Source: Oscillospiraceae bacterium (GTDB taxonomy: Bacteria; Bacillota; Clostridia; Oscillospirales; Ruminococcaceae). From it: DNA of 35,073 bases. Of this stretch, positions 22,565 through 29,338 are shown piece by piece. The notes below the pieces were generated by a model that was given only the letters and a program-made list of their open reading frames with translations, was not told the DNA's origin and made no database searches. A program made the translations under genes and the position numbers. Positions within the stretch are counted from its first letter, which is position 1. Every line of letters starts with the position of its first letter. Location: positions 1 to 35,073 of the forward strand of contig JAFRUS010000087.1 in assembly GCA_017438745.1 (NCBI GenBank), written 5' to 3'.

Positions 22565-23680
22565 TCAGTCTCTTCTGAAAACAATGAGGAGCACGAGAAG
22601 CATTGCAATAGCCGAGCCGATAAGAACGCCTGTGCGGACTTTCCTGGAAAACGGCGGTTCAGTCATCTGTGTTTCTTCAGGACTAACCACATCTGCTTTG
22701 CTGTCTGTAACGACCTGTGTAACTTCGTTACCTTCGTCATCTGTTACAACAATTACATTTTCCTGATTTAAGGCGCCGTCTTCTTCTGAAACTGCCGCAT
22801 TATTACCGTCAGGTGTTGCAGTCTTTTCTGTCAATGGATCATCTGAAGCTGCAGGCGATGCTGTCTTTGCTGCTTCAGGATCTGAAGATGCGTTCTGATC
22901 CGGTGAAGCTGAATTCTTTGCCGAAGCTGATGCTTTCGCAGACGGTGAAGATGAAGCCTTTGTCGACGGTGAAGCATCTGCTGTCGCCTTTGCAGAAGGT
23001 GATGTTCTGGCAGATGGAGATGCTTTTGCTGAAGAAGTTGGTTTCACTGACGGAGACGAAGCAGCTGACGGTGAAGGTGCAGCCTCTTTTGAAGGCGAAG
23101 CTTCCGTCGATGGTGACGGTTCAGGATCATTGTTTCCAGATTCACCGCTGCCGATTATAATTTTTCCGCTCACTCCTGTAAAAGCGCTCCCATCAAGCTT
23201 TTCCTGCTTTCCGCTCTCTCCTACTCGAGCACCTTCAAAATTATAACCGCTTACTTCATAAACACCATCCGGTGTACCGGCAGGAATATCTATTTCCAAT
23301 CTGCCTATTTTACCATCGCTAATGTTCATTCCGTCACCTTCAAGGAACTGAACACTGCGTTCCGCTGTGCCTATAGTCCATGCACATGCAAAGTCACCCT
23401 TGAGTCCTCTTGTTATTTTAAACGAAGACTCCATTTCATAGTCAAACTGTAAAGCTGAAAGACCAATGCCTACGTTTTTCGCATAGACCGGAAGCTTGAC
23501 TTTTGTACCAGCCTCACCGGTAACCTCACCGATCTCAATAATGATCTCATCGCCGACTTCTGCTGTATATTCGGCTGAACTTATATCTGTCATAAAAAAG
23601 TCTGCAGTCTGATAAGCAGGAACTGCCAGAAGTGCTGCAGCTGTTATAAACGGTACTGTTTTTTTGATTATCTTTTTCAA
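22565..23680 (-). CDS. Membrane-anchored single-cohesin surface protein
   Basis: The 371-residue exported protein has a signal (1-30), one cohesin domain (about 41-180; IEIGEVTGEAGTKVKLPVY, VGIGLSALQFDY, NISDGKIGRLEIDI, GVSGKIIIG), a roughly 150-residue Ser/Pro/Ala/Lys-rich linker, and a C-terminal transmembrane helix (about 350-367) ending FRRD. Cohesins bind dockerins, so it should display dockerin proteins such as the eight in this window. There is no LPXTG, so the anchor is the membrane helix rather than sortase; an unusual sorting signal is possible. The start is TTG at 23680, with AAAGGGG 8 bases upstream; no ATG is nearby. It is transcribed divergently from the sigma factor gene. The linker DNA is repetitive (GAAG/GATG units). 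The cohesin type was not assigned. Confidence 0.88.
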   Translation of the reverse strand: MKKIIKKTVPFITAAALLAVPAYQTADFFMTDISSAEYTAEVGDEIIIEIGEVTGEAGTKVKLPVYAKNVGIGLSALQFDYEMESSFKITRGLKGDFACAWTIGTAERSVQFLEGDGMNISDGKIGRLEIDIPAGTPDGVYEVSGYNFEGARVGESGKQEKLDGSAFTGVSGKIIIGSGESGNNDPEPSPSTEASPSKEAAPSPSAASSPSVKPTSSAKASPSARTSPSAKATADASPSTKASSSPSAKASASAKNSASPDQNASSDPEAAKTASPAASDDPLTEKTATPDGNNAAVSEEDGALNQENVIVVTDDEGNEVTQVVTDSKADVVSPEETQMTEPPFSRKVRTGVLIGSAIAMLLVLLIVFRRD

Positions 23681-23707
23681 AATATATGCCCCTTTCGTTC
23701 TTCACAG

Positions 23708-23726
23708 ACACCGGACGATCCGGTGT
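23708..23726 (-). other. Leader hairpin upstream of the cohesin gene
   Basis: ACACCGGA-cga-TCCGGTGT is a perfect 8-bp stem located between the cohesin promoter and its ribosome site, in a leader of about 95 bases. On the minus strand no T-run follows, so it is not a terminator; it may stabilise the mRNA. Confidence 0.5.
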
Positions 23727-23782
23727 TTCTTTATTTCTGACTTACTACAGTAGATGTAAAAATCTTTTATGAGTCCAATATA

Positions 23783-23811
23783 ATTATACTGCAATAACCA
23801 GGATCAGTCAA
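23783..23811 (-). promoter_or_regulatory. Promoter of the cohesin gene
   Basis: On the minus strand, TTGACT (23806-23811) and TATAAT (23783-23788) are separated by exactly 17 bases, a near-perfect vegetative promoter. Confidence 0.8.
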
Positions 23812-23951
23812 CTTAAATGAGTTTAATGAAAATCTCCCTTGTTTTTTCACTGTATACCCGTTATAATTAATAGTATATTATAAATCAGATAAAACCTCAC
23901 AAATATGTTTAATAATATTTGTGTTAACATACGAATCGGAATTTGTATATG

Positions 23952-23981
23952 TTAGGAACGACGGAGATTTTACACTATAAT
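23952..23981 (+). promoter_or_regulatory. Predicted promoter of the sigma/anti-sigma operon
   Basis: TATAAT at 23976-23981 is part of TTACACTATAAT. The -35 side reads TTAGGAAC, weak for the vegetative consensus, but GGAAC (23955-23959) is the common -35 core of ECF promoters. TTACACTATA recurs exactly at 26021-26030 upstream of the large dockerin gene. Autoregulation by the encoded sigma factor is possible but unproven. Confidence 0.45.
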
Positions 23982-24077
23982 ATTAAGAGACGGAGAGAAA
24001 GCGGGGCTTCGACCCACTCTACACGATGATTTATTCACAAATCATCATTTTCATAAATATCGCGGAGGTGAATCAGA

Positions 24078-24635
24078 CTGGAAGACAGAGAAATAATAGA
24101 TCTCTACTGGCTGCGTTCGGAGACGGCCATTGCAGAGACTGATAAGAAATACAGAAAACGCTGCATTTACATAGCACACAATATACTGAATGATAATTCC
24201 GATGCCGAGGAATGTCTTAACGACACCTATATGACAGCGTGGAACCGGATGCCGGATGAAAGGCCGCAGTTTCTGGGAGCATTTCTCTTCCGCATAATCA
24301 GAAATCACGCGATGAACCGTCTGCGTTATCTGGTAAGCGGGAAAAGAAAAGGCGACGGGATACTGGCTTTCGACGAACTGGACGAATGCATCGCAGACAC
24401 ATCTGAAAGCGTTGAAGACACCACCGACGAGTCAGAACTTGCGGAAGCTCTGAACGAATTTATCGCCGGTCTCGATTACAAAAAACGTTTTATATTTATC
24501 CGCAGATACTGGTATCTTGATACACAGGCTCAGATAGGAAAACTTTGCGAAGAAAAAGAGGAAAACATCAACATGATACTCGCAAGGATCAGAAAAAATC
24601 TCCGGAAATATCTGAACGAAAGAGGGTTTGACTGA
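24078..24635 (+). CDS. ECF-type RNA polymerase sigma factor, CTG start
   Basis: The 185-residue sigma-70 family regulator has region 2 in the N-terminal half (DAEECLNDTYMTAWNRMPDE, then FLFRIIRNHAMNRLRYL) and region 4 at the C-terminus (RFIFIRRYWYLDTQAQIGKL, with the recognition helix before ILARIRKNLRKYL). It would direct RNA polymerase to a small regulon. Start choice: the first ATG in this frame lies at 24231, inside region 2, and would cut the protein to 134 residues. The frame is open upstream only to an in-frame TGA at 24069. The sole suitable codon is CTG at 24078, with GGAGG 9 bases upstream, giving the family-type beginning EDREIIDLYWLRSE. The last base of its TGA is the first base of the next gene's ATG, so it is coupled to its presumed anti-sigma factor. 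Confidence 0.88.
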   Translation: MEDREIIDLYWLRSETAIAETDKKYRKRCIYIAHNILNDNSDAEECLNDTYMTAWNRMPDERPQFLGAFLFRIIRNHAMNRLRYLVSGKRKGDGILAFDELDECIADTSESVEDTTDESELAEALNEFIAGLDYKKRFIFIRRYWYLDTQAQIGKLCEEKEENINMILARIRKNLRKYLNERGFD

Positions 24636-25891
24636 TGAAAAAGGAAAAGTTTTTAAATGCTGTTGAAAAAATAGAAGACCATTTCATCACTGAAGCTGAG
24701 GTATATGATCCTGAAAAAGCGAAGAAAAAGCTGTCTCCGGGATTTTTCATTGTCCCTGCTGCAGCAGCGGCTTCCGTGGCTCTGATATTAGGCGTAAACA
24801 GCATGTACGACAAACACGATCCGTTAAGCAATCCTGAAATCGATAATTATCCGGTCTCAGATACTGCAGGTATTTCGGAATATGTCACCACCGGCGCTCC
24901 CGTATATACCGGCACTGAGATAACGTATGCCACCGGAACGGAAACTGTTTCCGAAGTCACATTCGACACATTAACCGCGACTGAAACTGATATCACAGTT
25001 ACCGGTTCAGAAACAGAGGCCGTAAAAGCTGAAGGTTCAAACGCTACAGCCGCTCCTTCCACACAGAAAACAGAACGACAGGAACCGGCGCCTGAAACCG
25101 CGAGAAAGACCGAGCCTCCTGTTACTGAAAAACAGGCAGTTCCTGAACCTACCGCAGAGGCTGAAGTTACAACCGGTTTTCCTTCAAAGCCGCAGCCGGC
25201 GGTAACAACTGAAGAACGAGCAGTTAAGCCGGAACCGCCGACAACCACAGGAGAACGTATCAGTCCGGAACCACCACCTCCTTCCACTACCACAGAAAAC
25301 GAAAAAGAAACTCCGGAACCGCCGACGACCACTGAGTTCGTACAGCCAGCTCCGGGACTTAAACCGCAGCCTTTGTCTTTCGGAAACTATGATGAAGCTA
25401 TACAGGCGGTGAATACTTATGACCTGAATGATTATGCCGAATACTGCAGAGATGCATACAGCGAAATGTTTGACAGGATCATTTCCGACGGATTTGTCTA
25501 CGCACCCGATGATACGGAAAACGATCTGCTGAATACAGAAAAAAGCCGTGTTACGATCCGTCCTTATTCTGCCTATGAGGATATAGCTGTCGGATGCATT
25601 GCAGAATATGACGCCTCACAATTCCAGACCACATTCTACTGCGCAGACCGCGATGTGCTGAGTTCATCGGCTAATCAGGCTGATTATTTCAAAAACAGAC
25701 TGAATCAGGAATTTGAGATCAGCTGGCTCAGCGGAAGCAGAGAGGTATTTATAAAGGACATCGGCGTTTGGCACTGCGCGTATGCATTTATCGACGATGA
25801 GCACTATTTCATTATAAGAACAACTGACTCTGAAGAAGCACTGCTCAGATTCCTAAGTGACGTTAAATTCAAACAGATACCGCTGTCATAA
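24635..25891 (+). CDS. Transmembrane protein with sensor-like ectodomain, putative anti-sigma factor
   Basis: The 418-residue single-pass membrane protein has a short N-terminal cytoplasmic helix (1-35, KEKFLNAVEKIEDHFITEAE), a transmembrane helix (36-54, FFIVPAAAAASVALILGV), a long Thr/Pro/Glu-rich extracellular spacer (about 60-245), and a folded C-terminal domain of about 165 residues. Its position, overlapping the ECF sigma gene by one base, and its topology are those of RsgI-like anti-sigma factors that bind sigma inside and sense outside. No ZAS zinc motif is visible. The C-terminal domain (NTYDLNDYAEYCRDAYSEMF, then FDRIISDGFVYAP, ending DEHYFIIRTTDSEEALLRF) resembles residues about 150-330 of the dockerin protein encoded next. 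The ligand is unknown. The anti-sigma role is inference from context; membrane topology is well supported. Confidence 0.75.
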   Translation: MKKEKFLNAVEKIEDHFITEAEVYDPEKAKKKLSPGFFIVPAAAAASVALILGVNSMYDKHDPLSNPEIDNYPVSDTAGISEYVTTGAPVYTGTEITYATGTETVSEVTFDTLTATETDITVTGSETEAVKAEGSNATAAPSTQKTERQEPAPETARKTEPPVTEKQAVPEPTAEAEVTTGFPSKPQPAVTTEERAVKPEPPTTTGERISPEPPPPSTTTENEKETPEPPTTTEFVQPAPGLKPQPLSFGNYDEAIQAVNTYDLNDYAEYCRDAYSEMFDRIISDGFVYAPDDTENDLLNTEKSRVTIRPYSAYEDIAVGCIAEYDASQFQTTFYCADRDVLSSSANQADYFKNRLNQEFEISWLSGSREVFIKDIGVWHCAYAFIDDEHYFIIRTTDSEEALLRFLSDVKFKQIPLS

Positions 25892-26020
25892 AGAGGACTC
25901 TTAACACTCCGGTTTTACGTATTTCTCCCGCTGATTTGACTGTTAAAATGCACATATCATCGGGAGTTGCATTGTGAGTTTCTACAAACTTTTTTTCACG
26001 CGTTAGATTGGGACATAAAA

Positions 26021-26075
26021 TTACACTATATTGGTGAAAGGAATAGTGAACGAATAATCATTTTGCGTTTACTAT
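26021..26075 (+). promoter_or_regulatory. Putative control region of the large dockerin gene
   Basis: TTACACTATA (26021-26030) is identical to the element in the sigma gene promoter. Downstream, ATAGTGAAC (26043-26051) and GTTTACTAT (26067-26075) form an 8-of-9 inverted repeat with a 15-base spacer. A GGGAC box lies at 26010. The true transcription start was not resolved. Confidence 0.4.
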
Positions 26076-26105
26076 AAATACATCAAACCGAAAGGGGTAA
26101 TACTT

Positions 26106-28478
26106 ATGAAAAAGATAACAGCATTTCTATTATGTCTGTCGATAGTATCCGGAATGTGCGCTCCGGCATATGCACTGGAACCACTCTATACTAAAGAAGA
26201 GTGGGAGAAAATTCTGGCTGAGCGCAATAAAGATACAGACGAACAGGATCAAAATACGGTTTCAGAAACCGTGAACACAGCCGGTGACATTGACGAAGAC
26301 GGCGACATTGATGTAACTGACCTTGCATCGCTGGCACTGTATCTTCTCGGTGACATGAACTTCACGGAGGAACAGAAGAAAACGGCTGACGTTGATGATG
26401 ACGGTGACGTTACTCTGGCCGATCTTGCGAAATACCGTCAGTTTCTTTCAAAAAAGATACCGTATCTTGTAGAACCGGAAAACACATCAGATCCTGGTGA
26501 CAAACAGACAGAGCCTTCAGTCGAACCTGTTACACCTATGTACCCTCAGCCAACAGGCAGACCGGATATCGACGCTGTTAAGCAGATGATCAAAACCGGC
26601 GATGTAAGCGGCTATGATAAAGAACGCAGGCAAAAATATAAAGATGTGTACGATCGTTTCACTGAGGACGGATACATCATTCAGCCTTTATCAAGCGCAG
26701 ATGAGGACGGTATAAAGCTTGCGGAAGACAGAGATGTTTCGCTGATGATTAACGGAACTTACGGAGATATGGGCGTTCTTTACAACATGGAGTACAAAGG
26801 AGTCCACTACTCAGTATCGGTACATTTCACAGAGCCGCAGTATAAAGACAGTTTCACCACAATGGCTGAATACCACGAGCTCCGCATGGGATCCATGGAG
26901 AGTTATGAAGAAGCCGATAACAAAACCATAATCGCTCATTTGCCTCTGCGTGACATCGACAACGGTACTCAGATAGTTTCGTACTCACTTATTGATTACA
27001 ACGACTATGATCATTACTGCAGAGTAAGCACAACTGCCTCTGACGAAGATTATGCTGAGTTTATGGAAATGCTTCAGCTGAAAAAGAATTATCTCAATGC
27101 TCCGCTTCTGGTCATCAGAGATGAAAATGCAGAAAGTGATAAGATCAACAGCCTTATCTGCGAAGACGGACGCATATATTCAGTCGGCATTATCTTGTTC
27201 AATCCAAGTCCTGATGATACCTTATTGAAAGATGACTGGTTTTCATACATTATCGATTGTTCTGAGAATGAATCATATATTGAGGATAAGTATTTTCTCA
27301 CACAATTATCAAAAATGTCGAAATACGCAGCAGAAAAAAAGCTTCAGCCAGTTAAGGATACAGGGATCAAATCTTTAAATGAAAGCGACCTCAGCTTAAA
27401 TATCATCTACACTGATGAAACCGGAAAATCAGTAACGCCGGTATTGTTAAGCAAAACAGACGGAAAATATTTTATGGCCGATTACAATGAAACACAGATA
27501 TTAGCAGACAGCGGAGTAGTAACGCTGATCAGATATCTGACCGGATACGGCTTAATAGACCAAGAGTTCCTGAAAGCCGTTGACAGCATCGAAATTCCTG
27601 AAGAATATGTGGAGCCGGTATATGAGATAAAGAATGAATTTATGGACACACCGCTTCTGCTTATACAGGAAAAGGACGCACACGGTAGCTGGTTCAACAA
27701 TGTTTTCACCGGCGACGGAACCAGATACAGAGAAGGTGCCGTGCCTGACAGCGGACGCAATTTCAAAGACGATATAAATTATGTTATCGAAAACGGAGAG
27801 AAGGGAACATATATCAGACCTAATGAAGGAGAACTACTTCAGAAGATATATGATATTGCTCAGAACGGTCAGAAATACAGCGAAAGCAAAAGTGCTGATT
27901 CAGGAGTAAAAAATCTTTCCGGAAAAGAGTTTTCAGCCGTAGTTATCTGCACTGATGAATCAGGTGAAATGAAACCGCTTAATATACTTGATGCTACCTC
28001 CGCATCAGAGAACGGCACATATATAATGCGTAAAGACAATGATCTTTTTGCTCTTGCACTTGAACTGGTTCGCGACGGTTATATTCTTGGTCGCGACGGT
28101 GATATTCTTGGAAAAGAACTTGCTATCGAATTTGACAACGACAGATCTCCGGCATTAAATGCGGCAGAATTAAAGGAAAAATATCCGGAGTATTTTGAGC
28201 TTACACACAGCAAGGGTATCGAAGTATATGTATGGCAGATCGCAGAAAACATTTATCGCTGCGGACTTATGAGCGGAACGAACCGCAACAAGACTGAAGA
28301 GGAGATAGTCGCTTTGCAGTCTTCTCCGCTTACGATTGCCGAAGCAAAGATTATACTTAATGAGCTTGGTGTTAAAAACAGTGATGTGTTTACATACGCC
28401 ATCACACAGCCGGATACTATTTATACCTACGAAGTAGATGACAATTACCGCAAAACCGTAGAAAATCTTTTTAAATAA
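26106..28478 (+). CDS. Large secreted dockerin protein sharing a domain with the anti-sigma protein
   Basis: The 790-residue exported protein has a signal peptide (1-24) and an N-terminal dockerin (about 58-118, DIDEDGDIDVTDLASLALYL and DVDDDGDVTLADLAKYRQFL). Domain X (about 150-330) resembles the ectodomain of the preceding membrane protein (YKDVYDRFTEDGYIIQP against YSEMFDRIISDGFVYAP; YDHYCRVSTTASDEDYAEFM against DEHYFIIRTTDSEEALLRF). It then has two tandem repeats of a second unknown domain (331-495 and 514-665; NAPLLVIRDEN / DTPLLLIQEKD; LSLNIIYTDETG / FSAVVICTDESG), and a C-terminal segment of about 120 residues. I recognise no enzyme. AAAGGGG precedes the ATG. A strong terminator follows at 28512. 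The dockerin would attach it to a cohesin on the cell; the link to the sensor is inference. Confidence 0.75.
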   Translation: MKKITAFLLCLSIVSGMCAPAYALEPLYTKEEWEKILAERNKDTDEQDQNTVSETVNTAGDIDEDGDIDVTDLASLALYLLGDMNFTEEQKKTADVDDDGDVTLADLAKYRQFLSKKIPYLVEPENTSDPGDKQTEPSVEPVTPMYPQPTGRPDIDAVKQMIKTGDVSGYDKERRQKYKDVYDRFTEDGYIIQPLSSADEDGIKLAEDRDVSLMINGTYGDMGVLYNMEYKGVHYSVSVHFTEPQYKDSFTTMAEYHELRMGSMESYEEADNKTIIAHLPLRDIDNGTQIVSYSLIDYNDYDHYCRVSTTASDEDYAEFMEMLQLKKNYLNAPLLVIRDENAESDKINSLICEDGRIYSVGIILFNPSPDDTLLKDDWFSYIIDCSENESYIEDKYFLTQLSKMSKYAAEKKLQPVKDTGIKSLNESDLSLNIIYTDETGKSVTPVLLSKTDGKYFMADYNETQILADSGVVTLIRYLTGYGLIDQEFLKAVDSIEIPEEYVEPVYEIKNEFMDTPLLLIQEKDAHGSWFNNVFTGDGTRYREGAVPDSGRNFKDDINYVIENGEKGTYIRPNEGELLQKIYDIAQNGQKYSESKSADSGVKNLSGKEFSAVVICTDESGEMKPLNILDATSASENGTYIMRKDNDLFALALELVRDGYILGRDGDILGKELAIEFDNDRSPALNAAELKEKYPEYFELTHSKGIEVYVWQIAENIYRCGLMSGTNRNKTEEEIVALQSSPLTIAEAKIILNELGVKNSDVFTYAITQPDTIYTYEVDDNYRKTVENLFK

Positions 28479-28511
28479 AGTCAGAGTCATTAATATGGCT
28501 GCAAGTGCAGC

Positions 28512-28541
28512 AAAAGGCATCCCACGCGGGATGCCTTTTTT
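28512..28541 (+). terminator. Terminator of the large dockerin gene
   Basis: AAAAGGCATCCC-acgc-GGGATGCCTTTT, followed by more T residues, is a typical strong rho-independent terminator 34 bases after the stop codon. Confidence 0.92.
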
Positions 28542-28785
28542 TATACGCGGTCACCATCAACAACCCGCCACAAGTGATTATCCACAACGAAATCATCTCT
28601 AATTTGTACAGTATTTATAATCAACTGCCGCTAATTTGCATATCATTTTAACAAACATTCTCTGAACTCCCATAATTCCCTTGACATGTCCTGCAAAGTG
28701 ATATATAATAAGAAACGTTCGATTAGACAGCAATTGTATTTCCGGAATTAAATTGCAAAACATATTTTACTGGAGGTTTTTTCTC
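28542..28785. other. Gap before the Glu/Thr-rich lipoprotein gene
   Basis: Apart from the promoter at 28681-28709 and the leader to the GTG at 28786 I see no gene or clear structure. The leader is about 70 bases long and contains GTTCGATTAGACAGC without obvious pairing. Confidence 0.5.
28681..28709 (+). promoter_or_regulatory. Consensus promoter of the Glu/Thr-rich lipoprotein gene
   Basis: TTGACA (28681-28686) and TATAAT (28704-28709) are separated by exactly 17 bases, the perfect vegetative consensus, so this small gene is probably highly expressed. Confidence 0.9.
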
Positions 28786-29109
28786 GTGAAAAAAGTATTA
28801 TTTACAGTTTGTTTTGTAGCTGCACTTTGCTTTACAGTTACAGCATGTGGAACAGAAAACACAAACGTTTCTGATAAGGATTCAGCAGTAACAACAGTTG
28901 CTGAAACAACAGAAGAAACAGAAGCTGAGACAGAAGAAGTTACTGAAGAAGTAACAGAAGCTGAAACTGAAGCTGAAGCAACAGAAGAAACAACAGCTGC
29001 TGAAGATGAAGAAGCTGTTACAGAAGCTGAAGAAGTAACTGAAGCTGAAGAAGTTACAGAAGCAGAAGCTGAAGAAACAACAGAAGCTGAAACAACTGAA
29101 GCTGAATAA
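28786..29109 (+). CDS. Small Glu/Thr/Ala-rich lipoprotein
   Basis: The 107-residue lipoprotein has a signal (VKKVLFTVCFVAALCFTVTAC; lipobox TVTAC) and a mature part made almost only of E, T, A and V in repeats such as EEVTEAE and ETEAEATEET. It is highly acidic and unlikely to fold into an enzyme; it may be a spacer or a calcium- or cation-binding coat on the membrane. The start is GTG at 28786, with GGAGG 9 bases upstream. A longer ATG frame at 28753 has no such site. The gene has a perfect promoter and its own terminator, so it is a self-contained, likely strongly expressed unit between the large dockerin gene and the GH9 genes. The mature sequence resembles the linkers of its neighbours, so it could be a decayed or linker-only derivative. 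The repeated codons (GAAGCTGAA) may slip. Confidence 0.75.
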   Translation: MKKVLFTVCFVAALCFTVTACGTENTNVSDKDSAVTTVAETTEETEAETEEVTEEVTEAETEAEATEETTAAEDEEAVTEAEEVTEAEEVTEAEAEETTEAETTEAE

Positions 29110-29146
29110 TAGAAGACCTATCTTAAAATCTTCATTTATATAATAA

Positions 29147-29186
29147 GGCATCATCGTATTCCCCCAAATACGATGATGCCTTTTTT
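29147..29186 (+). terminator. Terminator of the Glu/Thr-rich lipoprotein gene
   Basis: GGCATCATCGTATT and AATACGATGATGCC form a perfect 14-bp stem with a 6-base loop, followed by TTTTTT. A very strong rho-independent terminator. Confidence 0.95.
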
Positions 29187-29274
29187 ATTTTCAGCTTATC
29201 TATCCATACTAAAGCTTCGCACGATATCATCTGATTCTCCTGCCTGATTAACATTCACTCAATGTAAAATAAAG

Positions 29275-29308
29275 ACGGCGTTAATGGTTTTTACACCTTT
29301 AACGCCGT
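29275..29308 (-). terminator. Terminator of the first GH9 gene
   Basis: ACGGCGTTAA and TTAACGCCGT form a 10-bp stem with a 14-base loop. On the minus strand it is followed by CTTTATTTTA. It lies 30 bases after the stop codon of the cellulase gene. Confidence 0.85.
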
Positions 29309-29338
29309 TTAATATTTATTATTCAGATAAACCGGTCA

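Larger units (their letters stand above)
23681..24077. other. Divergent control region between the cohesin and sigma factor genes
   Basis: There is no gene in these 397 bases. It holds a strong minus promoter for the cohesin gene, a leader hairpin, an AT-rich block at 23815-23935 and, on the plus strand, a predicted sigma-gene promoter and its leader. The leader contains an 8-bp hairpin GATGATTT/AAATCATC (24025-24046) 15 bases before GGAGG, which could influence translation. Confidence 0.6.

Noticed and set aside
24231..24635. Sigma factor starting at ATG 24231
   Set aside because: This would remove most of region 2; the upstream CTG with GGAGG gives a complete protein.
24847..25332. Minus-strand Gly/Val/Ser-rich frame opposite the anti-sigma linker
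   Set aside because: It is the mirror of a Thr/Pro/Glu linker; low complexity alone makes it open.
28753..28785. ATG start for the Glu/Thr-rich lipoprotein
   Set aside because: No ribosome site is near it, and the extra residues spoil the signal peptide; GTG 28786 has GGAGG at the right distance.
28882..29154. Minus-strand Phe/Ser/Cys-rich frame opposite the small lipoprotein
   Set aside because: It is an antisense reading of GAA/GCT repeats and carries no start signal.
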